DNA of 64,000 bases from Fragum whitleyi (Eukaryota > Mollusca > Bivalvia > Cardiida > Cardiidae), in the NCBI GenBank assembly GCA_948146395.1, contig OX411559.1, positions 33,808,215 through 33,872,214 on the forward strand, read 5' to 3'. Positions 24,098 through 35,559 of this stretch are shown here, piece by piece (the stretch's first letter is position 1; each line of letters begins with the position of its first letter). A model generated the notes under the pieces. It searched no databases. It had not been told where the DNA came from and saw nothing but the letters and a program-made list of their open reading frames with translations. A program made the translations under genes and the position numbers.

Positions 24098-24365
24098 CCG
24101 ATCAGCTCAGTCTGTAGAGGACCGGACCTTCAAAATATTGAAGGTCGATCGCGTGGATTCGATGTCCGGGCAGGCTCGTTTACAAAACTGATTTTCTTTT
24201 GGATGAGACGTTTAAACCTAGGTCCCGTGTGACGGTGCTTTACACCGAGCACGTAAAAGGACTATGGCGGATCTCACAAGTAGTTTCGTTATCTATCTTT
24301 GCACTATTCCCCATTTTTTTCGGGGCGTAGCCCATATGGGAAAAGCCATATACATACTCTTTTCA
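24098..24365 (+). mobile_element. tRNA-derived SINE, family 2
   Basis: The tRNA-like head has CGATCAGCTCAGTCTGTAGA and GTGGATTCGATGTCCGG. The tail has CCCGTGTGACGGTGCTTTAC, GGCGGATCTCACAAGTAGTT and TTTGCACTATTCCCC. The tail is shared with the copy at 27573. Confidence 0.7.
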
Positions 24366-24550
24366 AATTAGAATCACAAAAATATGACCCCCCCCCCCCC
24401 TCACTTGGAAAGGGGCCATTTCGGAATGCCGCAAAATGAGTATATGAAAAAGGATTGGATCCAGCAGATGTCAAAAGGGTGTTCTATTTCGAATGTAATT
24501 TCATAGAGGGTAGAATTAAAGAAAAAACACATTTTCCGTTTTTTATTGAA

Positions 24551-24632
24551 AATAAAACCAGTTCTAAGGCTTCATAAATAATCCACGAGAGCTTCAAATG
24601 GCTCGAGTGGATTGTTTATTGAGCCTTAGAAA
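24551..24632. repeat. Fold-back element
   Basis: GTTCTAAGGCTTCATAAATA at the left pairs with TTTATTGAGCCTTAGAA at the right. The inner AATCCACGAGAGC and GCTCGAGTGGATT arms also pair. Confidence 0.7.
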
Positions 24633-24907
24633 TCAGAAACGTATTTGAATTCTAAATAAATGTCGGTACGAATTTGTTATTATAATTCTTTCGTGAATTT
24701 AAATTATTCTATTAGAAATAAACGCGGAAATTACACATATATAACAACTGCGTACTAGTTTCTTCGAAAGTATACGCTATTCCCTTTTCCACCAACGTAA
24801 GCCATGGTAAACAATGACATCCGACTCTTTCGCTTTATATTTGGCTTCTAATTTTAAACAAAGCACGGACAGTTACTGATGGTGAAAGTTTCTGGTGACA
24901 TAAGAGA

Positions 24908-24931
24908 AAAGAGAGAGAGAGAGAGAGAGAG

Positions 24932-25013
<82 letters not shown>

Positions 25014-25041
25014 GAGCGAGAGAGAGAGAGAGAGAGAAGAG

Positions 25042-25096
<55 letters not shown>

Positions 25097-25113
25097 GGAG
25101 GGAGGGAGGGAGG

Positions 25114-25199
<86 letters not shown>

Positions 25200-25200
25200 A
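24908..25200. repeat. (AG)n microsatellite with GATA and GGGA sub-tracts
   Basis: About 290 bp of AG dinucleotides, with GATA repeats near 24931-24950 and GGGA repeats near 25094-25120. Reading frames of Arg-Glu or Ser-Leu across it are artefacts. Confidence 0.97.
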
Positions 25201-25864
25201 TACATCAATAGTGTCTAGATTATTAATTCATTTCTTAACTTGCAAAACAACAGTGAAACACAGAAAAGTTATTCAATTTAAACACGCCGAACCCATATTT
25301 GACCATACCAACAGCAGTCCTTCTACATTCTTTCCATGAAACGCTACCCGTTTTGGCTCTGTAAATTTTACAGCTGAATGTGGTCCCCCCTCCCCCGAAT
25401 TAAAAAAAACTGATGATTCTCTTACTTGTGTCGCACATCAGTCAGAGACAAAACGTAAGTGGTCATCGATTGAGGAGTTTGCACTTCATAACATATAGCG
25501 TTGGGCTTCAACCTAAACGAAAAAGGTGATTATATCTGTTTCTGTAGTATGTAGAGTTTCGTTAAAGAATGATTATCGGCTGTCATAGTGTAAGAAAGAA
25601 TAAAAGAAGAGAGAATAAGATTTATGTAGGTAGGTATTAGTTCAGGTAATGGGTTGTTCAGACAATGTCGTACAATGTAGTTAATTTTTTATTGATTTAT
25701 AAATTGGTAAATGATCGTAAACCTAAGAGGGTAGAAGGAGAAGGCAAATCAGAATTATCAGATATCCATGTTAATGTGCACCAGTTCACTGGCGATTGTT
25801 TCACAATCCAAATTTCGTCCTATAGATAATTATATAAGACCGTTTTTATGAATTAACAAATATG

Positions 25865-26130
25865 AGACGCCACCGTAGCGCAGTTGGTAGCGAAGGACTG
25901 TCTATCTAGATGTTCGGGTTCGATCCCCGACGGCGGCATTCATCCTTTCCGACTATTTATCTCCCACCAATGAGTCTATAATCATTGACCTATGTGGGAT
26001 AGCAGCTGGAGGCTAGACAAGGATGTAATGATAGTACTAGTGTAAGCAATACCAGGAATCCATTGTAAGGTACTCCTGCCGCTGCGATATGACTGTGAGA
26101 TTGTTGAACGCGGCGTAAAACCTCTTTTAT
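25865..26130 (+). mobile_element. tRNA-derived SINE, family 1, best-preserved copy
   Basis: The A-box TAGCGCAGTTGGTAGCG and B-box GGTTCGATCCC are both good. The family body follows (TTTCCGACTATTTATCTCCC, GACCTATGTGGGATAGCAGC, CCAGGAATCCATTGTAAGG). It ends TGTTGAACGCGGCGTAAAAC. Confidence 0.85.
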
Positions 26131-26784
26131 ATAGATTAAACATTAAAAAAAAAACTCGGATTATGAATCAATCGCCTATGTTCCATCCACCCCGATTTTG
26201 ACAGAGAAATGTTTTAAAAGCGGCGATCATCCATATTCAAGCGAAAAGCACGAGAAAGGTTGCACATATTAAACACGTGTCGAGAATTCTTGAAACCCGT
26301 CTAGAGCCTGACTGTCGCATGTTAAAGTTATGTAAAATCCTATTGCATAAACCAGTGTACACATCACCTGACGCTTTGGAGCATAGATGGGCAGTAAATT
26401 TTGTCCGTTCGTTTAGTGACCTCCCTTGCATCATTGGGAATCAAAAGCGGAGAATCACCTTGAAAACCCTCCGCGTTCGAAAAATTCGCGTGGGCTAAGA
26501 TTGGTCGGTCTTTTCATATTTAAAAAGAGTCCATTCAGTGTATACGGTTCGTATAGAGTCACTGTATCACGCCATTTCCAAAATGCACTGTAGTCTGAAG
26601 AAGACAAGGCTTAAAAATTAGTAAATTGAAAATTAGTGCGCACTACTTTCTCTCGATGATATTAAGCTCTATTAAGATCTTACGGGTTGTGATTTTTCAC
26701 ACTGTATAACACTGGTGAACGTTGTCAAAAACGTTCACCAAAAACCGCGCTTTACTCTACTCTTACAGTTAACAACACGTGGAG

Positions 26785-26865
26785 TGGATCCGTGGACCAT
26801 TGGTAAGGAGGGTGGCTTTAAGATCGGAAGGTCCCGGGATCGAATCCTGACCAGACCACGGGAAT
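26785..26865 (+). other. tRNA-like sequence (SINE head or pseudo-tRNA)
   Basis: GTGGACCATTGGTAAGGAGG resembles an A-box, and GGGATCGAATCCTGACC is a fair B-box. Acceptor pairing is not convincing, so no tRNA gene is called. Confidence 0.35.
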
Positions 26866-27066
26866 TTTTCTGACCAAAAATTAACTCCATATTGCTCCTC
26901 TTCACCCAGCCGTATAAATGGGTACACATGAGAGTTGGAAGCCAATGTGCTGTGGTTGTATGGGGCGCCAAAGTGTTAATAGCCGACTTGTAACTCGATG
27001 ATTGTGGGTTAAGTGTAAAGTCGTTGAGCGAACCATCTGTTTGAAAATAGACTTATAAAATAAATT

Positions 27067-27475
27067 TTTAACACCGTAAAATTGACAAGGTGAATGATAT
27101 TGGAATAAAATTGAATGGTGCGATGAGCGAGTTTTGAGTGATATTAACGGGCAGTTATCCAATATCGCTAATTTTGTTCAGCTTTATTTATTACCCCCTT
27201 TAATAAAATATGTACACAAGTTATATAAATAGAATTCTATGATTTCGCGAACCCACCAGACACATCGAAAGAAAAAAAGTGAAGCATGGAAATCGTGGAT
27301 TTTTCAAGCCATTTTTTTCTTAAATGTTGTTATTGATATTATCTTTTTGGTGATTTTGAAGCGATTTTTAATTGTTTGAGTTAGTGTTTCGAATGGATAA
27401 AAGAAGTCCTGAGTGAAAGATTAAGAATGGTTTTGATCGGAATGAGTGTCAATTTCACGATGTTCTTAAATGTAT
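27067..27475. mobile_element. TA-flanked MITE, family A
   Basis: AACACCGTAAAATTGACAAG starts it and GTGTCAATTTCACGATGTTC ends it. The CGGGCAGTTATCCAATATCG half of the central palindrome is present. Confidence 0.75.
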
Positions 27476-27572
27476 TCCGGATATGAACGAAATTACCCGT
27501 AGGCACACCCAATATTCGCGAGAACGGTTTTATTCAAAGGTTATTTATTCATTGCGCAAAGGTCGGTCAGCC

Positions 27573-27850
27573 TAATTAGCTCAGTCGGTAGAGCACCGGA
27601 CTTAAACAGTTGAAATCGATTGCGTGGGTTCAATTCCTGGGCTGACACACTAACATACTAATTGTTTTTAGGATGAAATGTTAAACCGATGTCCCGTGAG
27701 ACGGTGCTGTACACCGGACACGTCAAAGAACCATGGCAGATCTCAGCAGTAGTTTCGTTATGTATCCTAGCACTATTCCCCGTAACAACTAACCGTCATC
27801 TGTGGGCGTTGCTCATATGGGCAAATACTACGTTAGAAACGATAAATAAA
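27573..27850 (+). mobile_element. tRNA-derived SINE, family 2, with a tRNA-like acceptor stem
   Basis: The head GTCAGCCTAATTAGCTCAGT has a 7-bp acceptor stem (GTCAGCC with GGCTGAC), a D-arm and a B-box GTGGGTTCAATTCC. The anticodon region holds extra bases and the T-stem pairs poorly. The shared SINE tail (GTGAGACGGTGCTGTACACC, GGCAGATCTCAGCAGTAGTT) follows, so this is a SINE rather than a tRNA gene. Confidence 0.7.
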
Positions 27851-28239
27851 CGGAACTTAACAAACGTGAAGGTCAAGCAATGTCAAAATTTTCAAGCTAT
27901 ACATCAATGTGACGTGATCTTCTTCCGCATTGCAGATCATTATTTCTATTGAAAAGACGAACTGTCCCTCAAATGAAAGAAAGTGTCACCAACAAGTCCC
28001 TCCAGCCAGCAAATCTAAGATGTCTTTAAATAGTTGCTTATTGCTGTAAGATGGTGCGAATCTTCATATTCGTCGATGTAATGCTAAATCCTTATTAATA
28101 AATTTTGATTCTTGTTAAAGCAAACGAAACTCATAAAATTTTGAGCAACTTAATTTTTTTCTTTATAAAATCTTCATTCCACTTTCAAAAATCATAAAAA
28201 AAAACATTTCTTTGTCCCCTGATGAAATGAGTATCTAAA

Positions 28240-28660
28240 AACTGTTAGTTTGTTATTGTTCTTAATAGCTCACTCAGCGCTCCATTCATTCATTCCAAAC
28301 AATCACTCGAAGCATTCCAGAAACGCTTAAAAATTACTTAAAAAGATCAGTTCAACAACTACATTCAAAATAAAAAAAATCGGTAGGAAAATCCACGATT
28401 TTACTGACATAATTGAATTTTGTAAGCTTATAATGCGTTCGCAAAGGCATAGCAAGCTATTCATAGAACCTGTAAAGATACTTTTATTAAAGGGAGGTAA
28501 CAAACATCACTAATTTTGATCAACTTGAACAAAATTAGCGATGTTGGATTACCTGCCTAATTTTAACTCAAAACTCGCTCCTCACACTTATTCAATTTCA
28601 TTAAAAAAATAATCAAATATCCTTCACCTTGTAAATTTCACGATGTTTTTAACCATATTT
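28240..28660. mobile_element. TA-flanked MITE, family A (first of three beside exon repeats)
   Basis: Diverged left end, then GCTCCATTCATTCATTCCAA, the central AAGGGAGGTAACAAACATCA with its inverse, and CACGATGTTTTTAAC at the right. It sits directly left of the first repeated exon fragment. Confidence 0.7.
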
Positions 28661-28662
28661 TC

Positions 28663-29136
28663 AAATGAGACTAACCTGATGAGTTTGTATTGGACTGAAC
28701 ATCAAAATGTTTTAGCCCTCGATTTATCTTGTAAACGTTTATGATATTTCTTGACGAACTTTGATAATGATGACCAACAATGATCTGATCCGAGTCGTCA
28801 CACACCACAACAGAACGAGGTTTGTCCTAAGATTCTGATATTGGTTTAATCTGTCTTGTTTCAGTAGTTAGCCCACAAATATTTCTTGACACATGTCAAG
28901 TAACATAGATATTTTCATATTTATCAATTGCAACGCCATTTGGCCCTATTAAATCTTTTGTAATTTACTCAGATATGACGTGACCATCTATAACTAATTT
29001 TGCAAGGGTATTTTATCTACAATCTGTGACAAAAACGGCTTTCTTGTCTCTGTTTACCACTACATATTCAAGATTTACTAAGATATGTATTCCATTCATG
29101 TCAGAACTTAATATCGTTGTAACCTGCCCATCCATA
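28663..29136 (-). pseudogene. Duplicated 3' end of the B-box/NHL gene, copy 1
   Basis: About 475 bp closely matching the last coding part of the gene at 30515-33076 plus a little 3' flank. It carries in-frame damage (for example AACTCGTAATTTACTCAG-type changes around 28960 and a changed segment near 28826). It stops abruptly at TCCATA, where the next MITE begins. It has no start and no upstream exon, so it is not a gene by itself. Confidence 0.8.
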
Positions 29137-29572
29137 CAGTTAAAAACATCGTGAAATTGACATTCATCTCAATCAAACCATTATATATAGCTAAATCAGC
29201 GCTCAATTCATTCATTCGAAACACTCACTCAAACCATTAAAAAACGTACAAACCCATTGAAAAAAGGTAAAATCAACAACGTAATTCAAAAACAATCTTG
29301 AAAGAGAAAAATCGCGATTCACTTACAAAATTGAAATTGTGAGCGTCTTAAAGGTGCTTGAAGAAATAGGATGCTTTGTACAGAACTTGTATGCATTTTT
29401 TATTAAAGGGAGGTAACAAACATCGCTAGTTTTGTTCCGGATTGAACAATATTTGCGATGTTTGATATCTGCCTTTATTTTTACTCAAAACCCTCTCCAC
29501 ACATTCATTCAATTTCATTCAAAAATTATTCCAATATAATTCACCTTGAAAATTTCACAATGTTTTTAACTG
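29137..29572. mobile_element. TA-flanked MITE, family A (between exon repeats 1 and 2)
   Basis: Complete: TA-CAGTTAAAAACATCGTGAAA at the left and TTCACAATGTTTTTAACTG-TA at the right. The central arms AAGGGAGGTAACAAACATCG and its inverse are present. The TA on each side fits a Tc1/mariner-type target duplication. Confidence 0.85.
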
Positions 29573-30054
29573 TATTTTTCAAATGAGACTAATCTGATGA
29601 GTTTGTATTGGACTGAACATCAAAATGTTTTAGCCCTCGATTTATCTTGTAAACGTTTATGATATTTCTTGACGAACTTTGATAATGATGACCAACAATG
29701 ATCTGATCCGAAGTCGTCACATGCCACAACAGAACGAGGTTTATAATAAGACTCTGACATTGGTTTAATCTGTCTTGTTCCAGGAGTTAGACCGCAAATA
29801 TTTCTTGACCCATATCCAGTAACATATATATTTTCATATTTATCAATTGTAACGCCATTTAGCCCTATCAAATCTTTTGTAATATACTCAGATATGACGG
29901 TCCCATCTATATCTAGTTTTGCAACGGTATTTTGATTACAATCTGTGACACAAACGGCTTTCTTGTCTCTGTTTACCACTACATATTCAGGATTTACTAA
30001 GATATGTAATCCATTCAAGTCATAACTTAATATTTTTGTAACCTGCCCATCCGT
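29573..30054 (-). pseudogene. Duplicated 3' end of the B-box/NHL gene, copy 2
   Basis: Second repeat of the gene's last ~475 bp. It stays open over 132 codons (29620-30018) with the propeller text NPEYVVVNRDKKAVCVTDC and GSRNICGL. One extra base near 29710 (GATCCGAAGTCGTC against GATCCGAGTCGTC) then shifts the end. Like copy 1 it ends where a MITE begins. Confidence 0.82.
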
Positions 30055-30490
30055 ATAGTTAAAAACATCGTGAAATTGACATTCATCTCAATCGAACCAT
30101 TCTATATAGCTAAATCAGCGCCAATTCATTCATTCCAAACACTCACTCAATCCATTAAAAAAAGCTCAAACCTGTTGAAAAAAATAGAATCAACAACGTC
30201 ATTCAAAAACAATTTAGATAGAGAAAAATTGCGATTCACTGACATAATTGAAATTGTGAGCGTCTTAAAGGTGCTTGAAGAAAAAGGATGCTTTGTACAG
30301 AACTTGTATGCATTTTTTATTAAAGGAAGGTATCAAACATCGCTAGTTTTGTTCAGGATTGAACAATATTTGCGATGTTTGATTATCTGCCTTATTTTAT
30401 ACTCAAAACTCGTTCCTCACATCCATTCAATTTCATTCAAAAATCAATCCAATATCCTTCACCTTGTAAATTTCTCGAATTTTTTAACTG
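30055..30490. mobile_element. TA-flanked MITE, family A (between exon repeat 2 and the gene)
   Basis: AGTTAAAAACATCGTGAAAT at the left and TTTCTCGAATTTTTTAACTG at the right, with TA flanks. Very similar to the copy at 29137, including the changed GCGTCTTAAAGGTGCTTGAA segment, so the two share a recent duplication. Confidence 0.85.
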
Positions 30491-30514
30491 TATTTTCAAA
30501 TGAGACTAATCTGG

Positions 30515-33076
30515 TTAGTTTGTATTGGACTGAACATCAAAATGTTTTAGCCCTCGATCTATCTTGTAAACGTTTATGATATTTCTTGACGAACTTTGGT
30601 AATGATGGCCAACAATGATCTGATCCGAGTCGTCACACACCACAACAGAACGAGGTTTATAATAAGACTCTGACATTGGTTTAATCTGTCCTGCTCCAGT
30701 AGTTAGCCCACAAATATTTCTTGACCCATATCCAGTAACATATATATTTTCATATTTATCAATTGCAACGCCATTTGGCCCTATTAAATCTTTTGTAATA
30801 TATTCAGATATGACGTTACCATCTATATCTAGTTTTGCAACGGTATTTTGACTACAATCTGTGACAAAAACGGCTTTCTTGTCTCTGCATACCACTACAT
30901 ATTCAGGATTTACTAAGATATGTATTCCATTCATGTCAGAACTTAATATCTTTATAACCTGCCCTTCCATATCCATAAACTTTAATGAGCGTGGATATGT
31001 GAATGTTACTATCAGAAAATCATCACTGCAATCAATACCATAACAAATTCCATCCACGGCGAGCTTCTTATATACTATCAAAGCGTTACCAACATTCAGA
31101 AACACAAGAAATTTTTGAGCAGTTACAATAAGCTGTTTTTGTTTCGTGTAGGTGATGTCCGATGGACGTGTAAAAATGTCTAGTATTTTATGTGAAGATA
31201 TCTTTCCTCGAAATAATTCAACGACTTTCACGGATTTGTTACTCTGATCAACAAGGGCTATTCTATTATTACCAATTGACACAATGCCAGTAATGTGACA
31301 CTCAAATCGATCGTCAATGTGTTGTATATTGAAACAGGTCCGATAAGACATTTTAACTCGATTATCATTTGGATTTATTTTTTGTTCACTGCTTACTTCT
31401 AACTGTTTGCATTTTAAACTTCCTTCTCCTTTGAAGGAGCTCAGATTTGTGGTATTAGGCCTACTTTTTCCAATATCAACTGAGCCAGGTTCTTTGGTAT
31501 GTTTCGCTTTTAGACTTGCTTTTTTAATTGAGCCCTTTTCATAGGTATGTTTCACACTATTTTCCATTGTACCAACGACTAGTGCAGTGGAATGCAACAT
31601 TCTTTGTTCACTGTTATTTGCTGAAGGATGACTCGTGATTTCTTCCAGTTTAGGTAGGCCTTGTTCTTTCGAATGCTTCGCAATTTGTACTACGTTAGTC
31701 GTGCTGAAATACGTGGCATGTTTTATACCTACATCTATGTCATTTGAGTATTGTTCTTTTGCTACTTTCCTCCAATCGTCCCCTTTAATTGAACGTATTT
31801 CTGTGGAATGTTTAGTACTTTCTTCAGCGTTGATAGCAATTAGTTCTGTTATTTGTTTTGAGGTTTCCTCTACGCTAATAGAGCCATATTCTGTGGTACG
31901 CTGCGTAGCTATGCCAACTTTGAAAAGACCTTGTTCTATGGTATTTTCCGAGCTTTCTTCTTCGTTGACTGGACCTACGCATATGGCATTTGTTTGGTCT
32001 TCGTCGCTATTTGAACATATTTCCGTGCATTCATCAGCGTTATTCGTTCCTAAATCTGCCTTACTCGGCATACGTTCTTCTTCTTTGATTGGACATAGTT
32101 CTCTGGTATGTTCAGTTCTTTCTGTTGCTTTGGCGGAAACAAGTTCTGTTATATTCTTAGTACTTTGCACTTCGGTCATTGGGCCTAGTTCTGTGGTATG
32201 TTTAGTACTTTCTTCTACTATTGATCCTAGTTTTGTGGTATATTTTATCATTTTAAAGAGGTTATCATTAGAATGGAAATGGTATTTTCTATATGTTTTC
32301 TGTTTAGACATTTCATGTATCCTGTTTTCAAAAATAGCAATTTTACTTTCGGCAAGTTTTGAAATAACAATAAGTTGCTTGTTTTGTCTTGTTGTGTGAA
32401 GATTGTCAATCTTTGTACTCGCTCCGTCTATTTCTGTCTTCATAGAATTAAGTTCAGAAACTAAATCACGCATACGTTTAATATCTTGATCCTTTATATT
32501 TCTAACTTTCTCTAATATACTAGTTTCCATTGAATCAAGAAGGGCGTTGATGTCTTTCCTGAACTGTTTTATGTTTCCGACGACATTGCTCGACTTTAAT
32601 TTTGATATAGCAATATTTCTGACCGTTTCGGACTTGGTATCATCAATGAGTCTATCAAGTTTTTTCAGCTTTTGACACAAGATATCGTAATCTCCGTTTC
32701 GTTCAAATTTTTCGGCAAAATCGAGGATGTATTCAACTGTACAGTCTCTGTGTTCTGAACGTATGCATTCTGTACAATACACGGATTTATGAACACAACA
32801 GAAATAGTCTAACGGCTTTTCCTTATGGATTCCACAATAAAATTCATTGTTAACTATATTCTTCATTTTACAGAAAGAATCTTGCGTTTCTAGATAATGG
32901 GTTTTAGTCGCTGACAACTTTTTATGAACCCTTGTACAATCCAAACAGAGATATTCGTCACAATCTGTACAGAAATATTCCGCGTGTAGGACGGTTCCAT
33001 CAGTCATACAAGGAGCGCACGAAAAAGTTACATTTGAAAAGTCACCATCCAATTGCTTCTTCCCCGGAACTTCCAT
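30515..33076 (-). CDS. B-box zinc finger / coiled-coil / NHL-type beta-propeller protein (TRIM-like, no RING)
   Basis: A single 853-residue open frame. Residues ~20-60 form a first B-box (C20, C23, C36, C39, C44, C47, H51, H60) and residues ~81-112 a second (C81...C112). A coiled coil covers ~120-275. Residues ~280-570 are a run of degenerate ~20-residue repeats of the type ESTKHTTELGPI. The C-terminal ~250 residues are beta-propeller repeats (GIVSIGNNRIALVDQSN, PNGVAIDKYENIYVTGYG). This is the order of TRIM2/3/56-like proteins but without a RING, a form common in bivalve genomes. Such proteins usually act as scaffolds or RNA/ligand binders; the function here is unknown. A TTTCAG acceptor directly upstream of the ATG suggests a 5' non-coding exon. 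The last ~475 bp is repeated twice downstream. Confidence 0.85.
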   Translation of the reverse strand: MEVPGKKQLDGDFSNVTFSCAPCMTDGTVLHAEYFCTDCDEYLCLDCTRVHKKLSATKTHYLETQDSFCKMKNIVNNEFYCGIHKEKPLDYFCCVHKSVYCTECIRSEHRDCTVEYILDFAEKFERNGDYDILCQKLKKLDRLIDDTKSETVRNIAISKLKSSNVVGNIKQFRKDINALLDSMETSILEKVRNIKDQDIKRMRDLVSELNSMKTEIDGASTKIDNLHTTRQNKQLIVISKLAESKIAIFENRIHEMSKQKTYRKYHFHSNDNLFKMIKYTTKLGSIVEESTKHTTELGPMTEVQSTKNITELVSAKATERTEHTRELCPIKEEERMPSKADLGTNNADECTEICSNSDEDQTNAICVGPVNEEESSENTIEQGLFKVGIATQRTTEYGSISVEETSKQITELIAINAEESTKHSTEIRSIKGDDWRKVAKEQYSNDIDVGIKHATYFSTTNVVQIAKHSKEQGLPKLEEITSHPSANNSEQRMLHSTALVVGTMENSVKHTYEKGSIKKASLKAKHTKEPGSVDIGKSRPNTTNLSSFKGEGSLKCKQLEVSSEQKINPNDNRVKMSYRTCFNIQHIDDRFECHITGIVSIGNNRIALVDQSNKSVKVVELFRGKISSHKILDIFTRPSDITYTKQKQLIVTAQKFLVFLNVGNALIVYKKLAVDGICYGIDCSDDFLIVTFTYPRSLKFMDMEGQVIKILSSDMNGIHILVNPEYVVVCRDKKAVFVTDCSQNTVAKLDIDGNVISEYITKDLIGPNGVAIDKYENIYVTGYGSRNICGLTTGAGQIKPMSESYYKPRSVVVCDDSDQIIVGHHYQSSSRNIINVYKIDRGLKHFDVQSNTN

Positions 33077-33984
33077 TGTTATCTGAAAGATATACTATAT
33101 GCTACCGCCTCGAAAGAATAGATCAATGAGTGCTCTACTACTATTATTATTAATGATATTATATTTTTACAAAAAAAAAACACAGAGGATATGAAAAGCC
33201 AAATCTGTTAAACAAGTCATCTTATATTATCGATAAAAAACGAGGCTTCGCCGAGTTTTTTTCTTTTTAAGATGATATATTTTGATATCTTTGGTGTTTA
33301 ATTTACACAATTTTTCAATTTTGTTTGCATTATAACACGACTTTTTTGCGAAAAAAATTTCATTTTTGCCACATTGTTAATTGTTATTTTCAAAAAACAC
33401 AGACTGTGCTGATTCGCTGAATAAATGAAATTTAAAATTTTTCGCATAACATATAACGTCTTTTATAAAATGACGTCACCCAATTCATTATGACGTCATT
33501 TTCACGTTAACAAAGCAGTGTTGTTTTACGATCTCGGCTCATTTGCATATTCATTTTTTTTAATTTATTATATACTTTGATTTTCTTTCTATGTATTTGA
33601 AAAGGAGGAAAGTATGCAATATTTTTTGATATTGCATACTTTGATATGGCACTAAGATTATTTTCACATGCACAGATGGACTAATTTCAGGTTGCTACCT
33701 CACTAAAAGGCAACATTAATTCACCTTATCATTCCAGTCGTCCAAGATCGCATTTAAAAAGATACGCTGGAAGGTATGTTGTAGTTTTGCATAAAAAGTA
33801 GACTTAGGTCAAAAGAATAATCTCTCTCATTGATGAAATTTTATGTACAATTTTGATGATATAGATTTGTTTAGATCTAAAGAGGGTTCTTTTTTCGAAT
33901 TCATGACAGGTACGAAGTGCAAATTTACAACTGTATAGTAAATTAAAGTAAATTTTCTGTTGTTATGCTAAATAAATCGACTTT

Positions 33985-34129
33985 TAAGGTAGTGGACCCG
34001 TAATAGTTCCGCATTATTTCGGACCAAATATTTTTTCACAATGTTAACCGAGGTTTCAAACCTCGGTTAACACTGTTAAAGTTCGTTACTTCCGAGATGT
34101 TGCAGACGATTACGGGTCCACTACCTTAA
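33985..34129. repeat. Fold-back element with nested central palindrome
   Basis: TTAAGGTAGTGGACCCGTAA at the left is perfectly inverted at the right. The centre (34043-34071) is GTTAACCGAGGTTT-C-AAACCTCGGTTAAC, also perfect. No coding sequence is present. Confidence 0.9.
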
Positions 34130-34185
34130 ACCTTTCATGGAATGAATTATAGATAAAACTTGAATTTATATTCAGAGAAATATAT

Positions 34186-34326
34186 AATACATACTTAGTG
34201 AATTTCATGAGAAAAAATATCTAACGAGGTTGGGAGAATTAATCATTGTCGAGGCTCTTCCGAGACAATAATCAATTCCCGCAACCGAGTTAGATATTTT
34301 TCCATACAATACACTAAGGACGTATT
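34186..34326. repeat. Fold-back element
   Basis: AATACATACTTAGTG pairs with CACTAAGGACGTATT at the ends. AAAAATATCTAACGAGGTTG pairs with CAACCGAGTTAGATATTTTT, and CATTGTCGAGGCTCTTCCGAGACAATAATC closes the centre. Confidence 0.85.
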
Positions 34327-34934
34327 ATATATATCTTATAACCTCTATTTGTCTTGTTTTCGTCGATGTTTCTAACTGAAATGCAAGTTTTTAAAAATAA
34401 CCACATTATATCATTGTTCAAAAAACAACTATGTGATATCATAAAAAATATCATATGGGATGTTATCACACGCATATTTGTATAGTTATAAGATAAAATC
34501 AGAAGCTCAATTTGTGCCTTCTAACTTTATGAACAAACTGTTTACAAGTTGAAGGTGGGATAAAGGTAGGTTTTGCAAAGAATTGATTAGATGCCATCCG
34601 CGTAGAACAGCTTAAACAAATTAGCTGATTGGCTAAGAATGATTCTATAACAACACAAAAAAAACACATTTGAGGAGAGACGGTGAAAGGTATGTTGTAG
34701 TTTTGTATAAAAAGCAGACTTAGGTCAAAAGAATCGTCCCTCTCATTGATGAAATTGTATGTACAATTTTGGTGATATAGATTTTGTAGATTTTAAGAGG
34801 GTTTTGGAGGGTTTTTTTTTTCGATATCATCAAAGCCTATTCACGCTACTGCGTGTTTTCATACCATGGATTATGTTTTTAATTTCGTATCTACATCCGA
34901 AATTCATCCGAAATTCGTCTAGTTACGTCATGAA

Positions 34935-35545
34935 ATGATTACGTCAAGAATGATTTTGAAATGATTTAGGGATGATTTAGGAACGGGGTTTGAGTGAAAG
35001 AATACATTATCGCTATTCAAGTCAAATTGGACGATATAAGCGATATTTATTACCTCCCTTAACCCTTTGCTGTTTAATCCCTGCTTACGTGCCTATGATT
35101 TTATGTTTGAGAAAACATTGTGAAAAAAAGAAGAAATTGCTTCTAACAAGCAATTTCTTCTTTTTCCACACTATTTTCTACCCTACTGAATGGTTATTTT
35201 TCAAATTAAATCCACTTTAAATTTTCGTCTGCAAAACCTTTGAATTTGGACAGGTGCAAAATTTTGTAAAACACGAAAGTGTTAAAAACCTCAGTTCTTT
35301 CCGATGTTTGTGTCGTAACGTCCCAATTAGACGCTCTTAGACCCACACCAGACAGCAATATTGCATAATTATTTTTCGATTTATACGAAATGTAGGTCAG
35401 TTTGATCAATTTCTATTTGTTTTTGAAAACTGTGAACTTTTTTTTACTAATTTGAGTGATTGTTTGAAATGAGTGAGCGCTGAGCGAGCGATTAAGAATG
35501 GTTTTGATCGAGGTGATTGTCAATCTTACAATGTTACCATCTGAA
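34935..35545. mobile_element. TA-flanked MITE, family A, disrupted
   Basis: Recognisable family segments are GAAATGATTTAGG at the left, GGACGATATAAGCGATATTTATTACCTCCCTT in the centre, and GAGCGCTGAGCGAGCGATTAAG and TCAATCTTACAATGTTA at the right. An unrelated AAGAAGAAATTGCTTCTAAC hairpin lies inside (about 35130-35165). Confidence 0.6.
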
Positions 35546-35559
35546 GACCATTCATTTCT

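Noticed and set aside
24854..25339. Long open frames of Ser-Leu or Arg-Glu repeats
   Set aside because: They are translations of the AG microsatellite and its flanks; no domain and no start context.
27575..27650. Possible functional tRNA gene
   Set aside because: The acceptor stem pairs well, but the anticodon and T arms do not, and the SINE tail follows directly.
30070..30579. 169-codon plus-strand frame
   Set aside because: Runs through a family A MITE and the antisense of the duplicated exon end.
31635..32399. 254-codon plus-strand frame
   Set aside because: Antisense shadow of the repeat region of the B-box/NHL gene.
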